DNA of 64,000 bases, taken from NCBI RefSeq assembly GCF_963924675.1, contig NC_089232.1, positions 45,548,522 to 45,612,521 on the forward strand, written 5' to 3'. Position 1 is the first letter of the stretch. Every line of letters begins with the position of its first letter. A program made the position numbers and the translations under genes. Positions 55,834 through 64,000 of the stretch are shown piece after piece. Below the pieces are notes generated by a model, which saw only the letters and a program-made list of their open reading frames with translations, was not told the origin of the DNA and did no database searches. This stretch comes from Phocoena phocoena (taxonomy: Eukaryota > Chordata > Mammalia > Artiodactyla > Phocoenidae).

Positions 55834-58802
55834 ATGCTTTATAATCTCTTTTTCCAACACATAGACTTTTTAAATTTATTTTTTTATACAGCAGGTTGTT
55901 ATTAGTTATCCATTTTATACACATCAGTGTATACATGTCAGTCCCAATCGCCCAATTCATCACACCCCCACCCCCACCCCCCGGCCACTTCTCCCCGTTG
56001 GTGTCCATACGTTTATTCTCTACGTCTGTGTCTCTCTTTCTGCCCTGCAAACCAGTACATCTGTACCATTTTTCTAGGTTCCACATATATGCATTAATAT
56101 ACGATATTTGTTTTTCCCTTTCTGACTTACTTCACTCCGTATGACAGTCTCTAGATCCATCCACATCTCTACAAATGACCCAATTTCGTTCCTTTTTATG
56201 GCTGAGTAATATTCCATTGTATATTATGTACCACATCTTCTTTATCCATTCATCTGTCGATGGGCATTTAGGTTGCTTCCATGACCTGGCTATTGTAAAT
56301 AGTGCTGCAAAGAATATTGGGGTGCATGTGTCTTTTTTAATTATGGTTTTCTCTGGGTATATGCCCAGTAGTGGGATTGCTGGGTCATATGGTAATTCTA
56401 TTTTTACTTTTTTAAGGAACCTCCATACTGTACTCCATAGTGACTGTATCAATTTACATTCCCACCAACAGTGCAAGAGGGTTCCCTTTTCTCCAAACCC
56501 TCTCCAGCACGTGTTGTTTATAGATTTTCTGATGATGCCCATTCTAACCGGTGTGAGGTGATAACGCATTGTAGTTTTGATTGGCATTTCTCTAATAATT
56601 AGTGACGTTGAGCATCTTTTCATGTGTTTGTTGGCCATCTGTATGTCTTCTTTGGAGAAATGTCTATTTAGGTCTTGTGCCCATTTTTTGATTGGGTTGT
56701 TTGTTTTTTTAATATTGAGCTGCATGAGCTGTTTATATATTTTAGAGATTAATCCTTTTTCCATTGCTTCGTTTGCAAATATTTTCTCCCATTCTAAGGG
56801 TTGTCTTTTCATCTTGTTTGTATTTTCCTTTGCTTTGTAAAAGCTTTTAAGTTTCATTATGTCCCATTTGTTTATTATTGTTTTCATTTCCATTACTCTA
56901 GGAGGTGGGTCAAAAAAGATCTTGCTGTGATTTATGTCAAAAAGTGTTCTTACTGTGTTTTCCTCTAAGAGTTTTATAGTGTCCAGTCTGACATTTAGGT
57001 CTCTAATCCATTTTGAGTTTATTTTTGTGTATGGGGCTAGGGAGTGTTCTAATTTCATTCTTTTACATGTAGCTGTCCAGTTTTCCCAGCACTGCTTATT
57101 GAAGAGACTTCCTTTCCTCCATTGTGAGTCCTTGCCTCCTTTGTCATAGATTAGTTGACCTTAGGTGCGTGGGTTTATCTCTGGGCTTTCTGTCCTGTTC
57201 CATTGATTTATATTTCTGTTTTTGTGCCAGTACCGTATTTTCTTGATTACTGTAGCTTTGTAGTATAGTCTGAAGTCAGGGAGCCTGATTCCTCCAGCTC
57301 TGTTTTTCTTTCTCAGGATTGCTTTGGCTATTCGGAGTCTTTTGTGTTTCCATACGAATTGTCAAATTTTTTGTTCTAGTTCTGTGAAAAATGCCATTGG
57401 TAGTTTGATAGGGATTGCACTGAATCTGTAGATTGCTTTGGGTAGTATAGTCATTTTCACAATATTGATTCTTCCAATCCAAGAAAGTGGTATATCTTTC
57501 CATCTGTTTGTGTCCCCTTTGATTTCCTTCATCAGTGTCTTATAGTTTTCTGCATACAGGTCTTTTGTCTCCCTTGGTAGGTTTCTTTCAGATTTCATCA
57601 TTAGTGTATAGGAATGCAAGAGATTTCTGTGCATTAATTTTGTATCCTGCAACTTTACCAGATGCATTGATTAGCTCTAGTAGTTTTCTGGTGGCATCTT
57701 TAGGATTCTCTATGTATAGTATCATGTCATCTGCAAACAGTGACAGTTTTACTTCTTCTTTTCCAATTTGTATTCCTTTTATTTCTTTTTCTTCTCTGAT
57801 TGCCATGGCTAGGACTTCCAAAACTATGTTGAATGATAGTGGTGAGAGTGGACATCCTTGTCTTGCTCCTGATCTTAGAGGAAATGCTTCCAGTTTTTCA
57901 CCATTGAGAATGATGTTTGCTGTGGGTTTGTCGTATATGGCCTTTATTATGTTGAGGTAGTTTCCCTCTGTGCCCACTTTCTGGAGAGTGTTTATCCTAA
58001 ATGGGTGTTTAATTTTGTCAAAAGCTTTTTTGCATCTATTGAGATGATCACATGGCTTTTATTCTTCAATTTGTTAATATGGTGTATTGCACTGATTGAT
58101 TTGCATATATTGAAGAATCCTTGCATCCCTGGGATAAATCCCACTTGATCATGGTGTATGATCCTTTTAATGTGTTGTTGGATTCTGTTTGCTAGTATTT
58201 CGTTGAGGATTTTTGCATCTATATTCATCAGTGATATTGGTCTGTAATTTTCTTTTTTTGTAGTATCTTTGTCTGGTTTTTGGTATCAGGGTGATGGTGG
58301 CCTCATAGAATGAGTTTGGGAGTGTTCCTTCCTCTGCAATTTTTGGAAGAGTTTGAGAAGGATGGGTGTTAGCTCTTCTCTAAATGTTTGATAGAATTCA
58401 CCTGTGAAGCAATCTGGTCCTGGATTTTTGTGTGTTGGAAGATTTTTAATCACAGTTTCAATTTCATTACTTGTGATTGGTCTGTTCATATTTTCTATTT
58501 CTTCCTGGTTCAGTCTTGGAAGGTTTTACCTTTCTAAGAATTTGTCCATTTCTTCCAGGTTGTCCATTTTATTGGCATAGAGTTGCTTGTAGTAGTCTCT
58601 TAGGATGCTTTGTATTTCTGTGGTGTTTGTTGTAACTTCTCCTTTTTCATTTCTAATTTTGTTTATTTATGTCCCCTCCCTCTTGATGAGTCTGGCTAAT
58701 GGTTTATCAATTTTTTTTATCTTCTCAAAGAACCAGCTTTTAGTTTTATTGATCTTTGCTGTTGTTTTCTTTGTTTCTATTTCAAAATATGCTTTATAAT
58801 CT
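55834..58802 (-). mobile_element. 5'-truncated LINE-1 with broken ORF2 and TSD
   Basis: A roughly 2.9-kb L1 reads on the minus strand from within the reverse-transcriptase domain ('[20 protein letters not shown]' near 58440) through the FADD catalytic motif (57588-57977) to the C-terminal domain (56132-57058, 308 codons). The 3' UTR with a C-rich tract follows. Stops and frameshifts separate these frames, and the endonuclease domain and ORF1 are absent. Flanks 'atgctttataatct' at 55834-55847 and 58789-58802 are the TSD. About 18 bases between the usual L1 end (near 55865) and the TSD are not L1 and may be transduced flank. Confidence 0.93.
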
Positions 58803-58877
58803 TCTAATGGTAGGCAGTCTAAATAGAATGTGTTAGTAATCTTTGGACTGTTAAGTGTGGGTATTTCATTTCATTTT
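58803..58877. other. unique spacer between L1 insertions
   Basis: About 75 bp of non-L1 sequence between two L1 elements. Confidence 0.6.
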
Positions 58878-58878
58878 C

Positions 58879-59310
58879 TGATGATTTTCTTTTTCTTTTT
58901 TAAAAAATTTAATTTATTTTTTATACAGCAGGTCTTTATTAGTTATCCATTTTATACATATTAATGTATATATGTCAATCCCAATCTCCCAATTCAACCC
59001 AACCCCCCAACCCCCCACCCTCACTTTCTGCCCTGGTGTCCATACGTTTGTTCTCTACATCTGTGTCTCTCATTTCTGCCCTCCAAAGCAGTTCATCTGT
59101 ACCATTTTTCTAGGTTCCACGTATATGCATTAATATACGATATTTGTTTTTCTTTCTGACTTCATACTGTATGAAAGTCTGTGGATCCATCCACATCTCT
59201 ACAAATGACCCAATTTCGTTCCTTTTTATGGCTGAGTAATATTCCATTGTATATATGTACCACATCTTCTTTATCCATTCATCTGTCGATGCTGACAATT
59301 TTCTTTTTTC
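58879..59310 (-). mobile_element. short LINE-1 3' end, second in stack
   Basis: A roughly 395-bp L1 3' UTR and ORF2 tail (58897-59291), closely similar to the 3' end at 55866. Flanked by 'tgatgattttctttttc' (58879-58896) and 'tgacaattttcttttttc' (59292-59310). The minus-strand frame 59110-59319 is its ORF2 end. Confidence 0.9.
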
Positions 59311-59585
59311 CTTTTTCATTTATTTTTTTAAATTGAAGAATAGTTGATGTATGATATATGTTCAGGTGTACAAGATAATGATTCACAATTTTTAAAGGTT
59401 GTGCTCCATTTATAGTTATTATAAAATGTTGTCTATATTCCCTGTGTTGTTCAATATGTCCTTGTAGCCTACTTTATAAATAATAGTTTGTGCCTCTTAA
59501 TCTCCTACCCGTATGTTGCCCTTCCCCCTTCCCTTTCCCCACTGGTAACCACTACTTTGTTCTCTATATGACAGTTTTCTTTTTT
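59311..59585 (-). mobile_element. LINE-1 3' UTR, third in stack
   Basis: 'attgaagaatagttgatgta', 'tgtgttgttcaatatgtcct' and 'ccactggtaaccactacttt' are L1 3' UTR of an older type, in reverse. The right flank 'tgacagttttcttttttaa' (59569 onward) matches the left flank shared with the previous element. Confidence 0.8.
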
Positions 59586-59836
59586 AAGCCAAGGATGAAG
59601 TAGAAGCTTTTAGAGCAAGAAGTTTTATGAATGCATGTGAGTGCTTATATTTTGGACAGATTCCTGAAGAGCTTAGTTGGCATAGCTTGTGTTCTAAGGG
59701 AAGGTAGGTTACTTCCAGAGATCCTAGTTAATAAAATGTTGTCAAATTTCTGTCAACATATAACAAACAGAGGTCCCTAATTTGTGAATGGCAGGAGAAA
59801 AGTTGGTATTTAACAGTTTGGTAATGATTTAGAAGT

Positions 59837-60022
59837 GTGATTTAGGGACTTAGCTGGCAATCCAGTGGTCAAGACTTCGCCTCCAATGCGCGGGGTACAG
59901 GTTTTCTCCTTGGTGGGGGAGCTATGATCCTATATGCCTTGCAGCCAAAAAACCAAAATATAATAAAACAGAAGCAATATTGTAACAAATTCAATAAAGA
60001 CTTAAAAAAAAATTGTGATTTA
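59837..60022 (+). mobile_element. short CHR/tRNA-only SINE, diverged
   Basis: Head 'gggacttagctggcaatcca' with an extended A-rich tail. TSD 'gtgattta' at 59837-59844 and 60015-60022. Confidence 0.8.
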
Positions 60023-60564
60023 AAAAAAAAAAGCACTCAAAATTTAACCGACAAATATCCAAGACCTTTTCACTTTGTGTTTTGTTTTTGTTTGTCTGGA
60101 GTGTCTCATAATATTTTATCTGTATGTTCATTTATAAGTGTTTATAGAGAATTTTCCAAGTTTTCAGTTATGACCAAAGTGTTGTGAAATCAGTTTAGTA
60201 GGTCTTGACCAGTTTGGGTGTGGTTTTGTTTGGTTTGATTTGTTGAACGAGACTAACATTATTAGAGTGAATTTGGAAGTAATAAGGGTGAACGATCATG
60301 ACCTTTGTTTCAGTTATACATATGTGTTTGTGTATAGTGTATTATGTATTTATTACTGTGGGTTGTGGCCAAAAAAATTTGAAAGCTACTGATTTTACAG
60401 GTTTCTTTCAGTACTACAGATATATAATCCACATCTACTTATTGAGCTATAAAGATACAAGAGATGGAAACAAAAAGTTGCAACAGTTTAAAAATATCAG
60501 TAACCAGAGGGATTTTATAAGAGAACATTCATAGATTGTTAAATGAGTGGTATAGATACTACCT

Positions 60565-60765
60565 ACCATTTGTTGAGGGCTCAGAATGTGCCAGCACTAT
60601 GCTAAGGGCTTTATATTTATTATTTCGTTTGATTTTCACAAACATTTAACTGTAGGTACGTTTATTATCCCAATTTTACCATTGAAGAAATGAGTCTTAG
60701 TGAGGTTATGTAACAGCCTATTTCCCTGCTGAACACAGGGCTGTTGCTCTTAACCATGTGTCCAA
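60565..60765 (-). mobile_element. MIR SINE
   Basis: 'accatttgttgagggctcag', 'aatgtgccagcactatgcta', 'cccaattttaccattgaaga' and 'gctgttgctcttaaccatgt' fit the reverse MIR order. Confidence 0.75.
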
Positions 60766-60934
60766 AATGAGGAAAGCTCCTTGGGCTGTGTTGCCTGGGA
60801 AGACTACCAGTGAAGGAGAAACGGCAGCTGAGCTTTGAGATGGGATTTGGTTAGGTACGGAGGAATTTGGAGAAAGCCATTTAATGTGTGGGAACAGAGA
60901 TGGAGCAAATTGAGCACAAGTGTTAAAAGTCTCT

Positions 60935-61090
60935 ACTCAGACTTTAACTTATTGAAATAATCAGTTGTCTGTCTCCGTTTCTAGGCTGCATGCTCTAGGG
61001 CCATTTGTTACTTATTTTATGTTTCCATTGCCTGTTGCCATGTCTGGCCCTTAATTGATACTCAGTAAAGCATTTCAAGAAATGAATGCC
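60935..61090 (+). mobile_element. L2 LINE 3' terminus
   Basis: 'gtctgtctccgtttctaggc' and 'attgatactcagtaaagcat' fit the L2 3' end. Diverged. Confidence 0.55.
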
Positions 61091-61435
61091 CCTTATCCAT
61101 GCCTCAGCAGAGAAGCAACTGGGAAAAGAACAGAGGCATCATTAGGTGTTAATATTGAATGACTTTATTACTCTAGAAATTGTCCTGTCAATTTTAGTAA
61201 GTCATAAAGGATATAACTGACATAGAATATGCTGGAACTCTTGTGTTGTTCAGCCTGTGGTGGATGGGGGTAAAGAGAAGCATAGACCTCAGATCTCTGT
61301 GTTTAGTGCCTTCCATCAGAAGTACTACACTTGGTAAAGATGATACATCTGGTTTTCAGTGTTTTGGAAACCTCTCAATGTTTTAAAGTCAATTTGTTTA
61401 ATTTGGTCAAATATTTAATTGTTAGTTTGAAGGGT

Positions 61436-61460
61436 TTTGTTTTGTTTTGTTTTGTTTTTT
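61436..61460. repeat. (GTTTT)n simple repeat
   Basis: Four or five GTTTT units followed by a T run. Confidence 0.85.
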
Positions 61461-62004
61461 AAATAGAACTAGCCCTGGTGAGCTGTTTGTCATTACGTAC
61501 ATCACTGTATTTCTCAAGGTATACTTATACATTCAGTCAGTTGAGAAAATGTTTCTCAGTGTTCACCTTGTTTCATCTCTGGTTAGAGCCAAAGGTTAAA
61601 TAGGTACAGAGGCATGGTCCCTGCCACCATGTAGATTTCAGTCACCTAAAGAAATAGAATAATGTATTACATACATAACTATAGTGTGAGATAGAATGTG
61701 AAAAATACTCAAGTTTGGTATGAGCTATAAGGGGCAGAGAGGACAAAGATACCACTTTTGATTGGGACATCAAGAGTATTTTCCTCTCAGGCAGGCAAAA
61801 ATACCATTCCAATTCCATTTTATACTCAGTGCTTCAGGATGAGATTAATTTCTGTAATGAATTTTAACATAAGTCTTATTTTCTGTTTTTTTGTATTCCC
61901 CACCAATATGTCAAACAATTTGAGCTAGGAATTCATTGTTCAGTATGCTTGTACACTTGTGTAAACATGTAAATACAAAGATACCTACTAAATATTATTT
62001 GTAA

Positions 62005-62660
62005 TTTTAAAAAATAACAGGAATAACATAAATGCCTAAAAAGAGAAGATTGAGGAAATCATTATTTTTATAATGGAATATTAGATAGCTATTAAAAAGA
62101 GTATGGCCAATCCATATTTATAGGCATTGAACAGTGTCTTGGCTTTTCTATTAAGTGAAAAAACTAAATGGTAAATAATATCTATAGTATCGTTGAATTT
62201 ATGGGTTTTTTTCTTTTTTTTTTTTTAAAGAAGATGTTGGCGGTAGGAGTTAATTAATTAATTTATTTTTGCTGTGTTGAGTTTTCGTTTCTGTGCGAGG
62301 ACTTTCTCTAGTTGTGCCAAGTGGGGGCCACTCTTCATCGCGGTGCATGGGCCTCTCACTATCACGGCCTCTCTTGTTGCAGAGCACAGTCTCCAGATGC
62401 GCAGGCTCAGTAGTTGTGGCTCACGGGCCTAGTTGCTCCACGGCATGTGGGATCCTCCCAGACCAGGGCTCGAACCCGTGTCCCCTGCATTAGCAGGCAG
62501 ATTCTCAACCACTGCGCCACCAGGGAAGCCCCGCATTTATGTTTTTATAAAGTATATACATATGTACATTTGTATATAAATAAAGTCTAGAAGGATACTA
62601 TACAGGCTGTTAACAGTTGTAGACAACAGTTTCAAATTTGTATGCTTGGTGTACTGTTTG
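62005..62660 (+). mobile_element. older LINE-1 3' fragment split by SINE
   Basis: 'tggaatattagatagctatt', 'aaaaagagtatggccaatcc' and 'ttctattaagtgaaaaaact' before the SINE, then 'ataaagtctagaaggatact' and 'caggctgttaacagttgt' after it, follow an old L1 3' UTR. Confidence 0.6.
62196..62537 (-). mobile_element. CHR-family SINE, long form
   Basis: The minus-strand body spans about 62213-62521. The left end is T-rich and the right-end head reads 'gggcttccctggtggcgcag' in reverse. The TSD is approximate ('atttatg' with T-rich flank). Confidence 0.9.
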
Positions 62661-63062
62661 AACCATTTAAATAAGTATATATTGCTTTCCTGATAAAATA
62701 ATAATAATCTCCCCCCACAATAATATTTTCCTCTCAAGTCTCAAGGATACAACTTATAGTTGGTTTAAAAAAAATAAAAAAGAAAATATATAGGTTTATG
62801 GGACCATCCACAGATTTCCAGCATGGCTAGATACAGATACTGAAGGAACATTGTCTTATTATCCATCACTTAACTCATTGTTTATCCTCTGGGTTGACCA
62901 TTTTTTAAAATATTTTTTTAAAGGCAAATATCTTAAGGTGTATTTAGCCTCATATGTAATTAAAGAACATAAATTGAAACAGACTGTATTAGTATTATAT
63001 GTTTAATGATTTTAACAGAGTTTAAAAAGCATATATTGTGCTCTAGTCAGTCTGCTAAGGTG
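62538..63062. other. AT-rich unassigned intron sequence
   Basis: After the L1 end near 62660 I recognise no gene or repeat. Confidence 0.4.
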
Positions 63063-63155
63063 CAGTGGTTCTCAAACATAGTGAGACATCTGGGAAAGTT
63101 ATAAAAAACAACTGGTACGTGGAAGCCCATTCTAGAACAATTAAATCAGAATGTC
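63063..63155 (+). mobile_element. MER5A, 5' half
   Basis: 'cagtggttctcaaacatagt' is the MER5A terminus; 'tctgggaaagttataaaaaa' follows in MER5A order. Confidence 0.7.
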
Positions 63156-63469
63156 TTTCATGCACATTCATCAATTATCCATTACCATAGTCTTGTGAGA
63201 AAACCCAGGTTTTACAAATGCCTGGGAGGTTAAATGACTTGCCCAAGGGACTGACATAGAGCAGTTTGAATTCTCAGCAAACTTGTAGAACCATGCTGTT
63301 CCTGCTTGCTTGGCTACTGTGTTGAAATCCATAAATATTCTGTCTATCCAGAGTTGATTATAATGTTGGGAATTGCAAAACAAGTTAGCATGGAAACATA
63401 AGACATCCTCCACTTTATATAACACCTTTGTTCCCATCGTTCCAACCAGCAGCCATGTTTGTTTGTTTG

Positions 63470-63592
63470 TTGTTGTTTTGGCCCCACTGTGCAGCAAGTG
63501 GGATCTTAGTTCCCCGACCAGGGATCCAACCCCCGCCCACTGCATATTGGAAGGGCGGAGTCTTAACCACTGGACCGCCAGGGAAATCCCAT
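63470..63592 (-). mobile_element. short CHR/tRNA-only SINE
   Basis: 'aagtgggatcttagttcccc' and 'accactggaccgccagggaa' are the reverse SINE head and body. The TSD is unclear. Confidence 0.88.
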
Positions 63593-63789
63593 TGTGATGG
63601 TCTATCCCCTTTTTTGATCCTCAGTTTGACTTTTTAGAGGGGAAATAGAACAAGCAGTGTTCTTTTGGCTGTGTCTTCTTGTCACAGAAGTTTGCTGTTC
63701 TCTCTGTGTTCCTCTACCTAGAGCTGTTTTTTGTGCCTCTTGCCGCCTCTTTCCCCAAATGCTCAGATTATCTTAACCTTGAGTTTCCT

Positions 63790-63985
63790 ATTGAGAGTCA
63801 TGATACCTCTCTATTCTTTCAAGATTCGGTTCAATAATCACTTAGGTATGATGAAACTTTGGATAAAAAAAAAAAAGAATCACAAAACTCTGATAAAACT
63901 GCATTTATTCCCCTCCTTCAGTATATTACCTAGTTTTCTGAGTACATGTCTCACATCTGATTGTGAGTTCTCAGCCTAAAGGAAC
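63790..63985 (+). mobile_element. L2 LINE fragment
   Basis: 'tattctttcaagattcggtt' and 'ctgattgtgagttctcagcc' fit L2 3' sequence. Weak. Confidence 0.45.
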
Positions 63986-64000
63986 TATTTGGATCACACT

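Larger units (their letters stand above)
49315..64000 (+). other. PSME4: PSME4 intron 1 (5' part, continues past window)
   Basis: It begins with the donor 'gtaagt' at 49315. I found no stretch encoding the expected second exon and no acceptor followed by a PSME4-like frame, so the window probably ends inside intron 1. Contents are listed separately; stretches 49681-51534, 52476-53339, 54246-55054 and 61091-62004 hold no gene that I can see. Confidence 0.75.

Noticed and set aside
56132..57058. 308-codon minus-strand frame, the longest in the window
   Set aside because: It is the C-terminal part of L1 ORF2, continuous with RT fragments upstream and an L1 3' UTR downstream, not a host gene.
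49315..64000. PSME4 exon 2
   Set aside because: I looked for a frame resembling the next part of PA200 after an acceptor site and found none; long frames here are L1-derived.

Overview
This is a window of mammalian nuclear DNA, most likely from a cetacean (whale or dolphin). Two observations point that way. First, about 21 copies of a tRNA-derived SINE occur, with a head reading 'cttccctggtggcgcagtgg' and a B-box-like 'gggttcgtgcccc'. This is the CHR family of Cetacea, hippos and ruminants, here in the form typical of cetaceans. Second, the window carries LINE-1, L2, MIR, MER5A, MER20, MLT1 and MLT2 sequence but no recognisable BovB LINE. The species cannot be fixed from the sequence. There are no bacterial features, operons or CRISPR arrays.

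The only active protein-coding gene I can support is PSME4 (proteasome activator PA200) on the + strand. A CpG island (about 48560-49680) holds its promoter and coding exon 1 (49073-49314), which ends in a consensus splice donor. Everything from 49315 to the window end appears to be intron 1; I could not find exon 2. The promoter shows a GC-box cluster directly abutting an ETS motif, a nested inverted repeat, and eight G-runs just before the start codon.

The 48 kb upstream of PSME4 is intergenic or belongs to a neighbouring transcription unit that I cannot see. It is mostly layered transposons. The oldest layer is L2 and MIR. Next come hAT elements (MER5A, MER20 and relatives) and MaLR/ERVL LTRs, then older L1 3' ends and two class-I-like solo LTRs. 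The youngest layer is CHR SINEs, and a few L1s, with intact target-site duplications. One processed pseudogene, of RPS12, lies at 16122-16634, inserted in a MER5A copy and disabled by four in-frame stops.

Intron 1 of PSME4 (49315-64000) contains MIR and L2 relics, a 2.9 kb 5'-truncated L1 with a broken ORF2, a stack of two further L1 3' ends that reused one target site, and three SINEs. Apart from PSME4, all longer open frames are fragments of L1 ORF2, SINE-derived frames, or chance GC-rich frames in the CpG island. I found no convincing undescribed system. The points most worth checking are the perfect 21-bp inverted repeat in an MLT1 LTR, the G-rich leader and divergent potential of the PSME4 promoter, the thrice-copied L1 target site, and an LTR carrying repeated tRNA T-arm-like motifs. 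Subfamily names of repeats are from memory and would need a RepeatMasker run to confirm.
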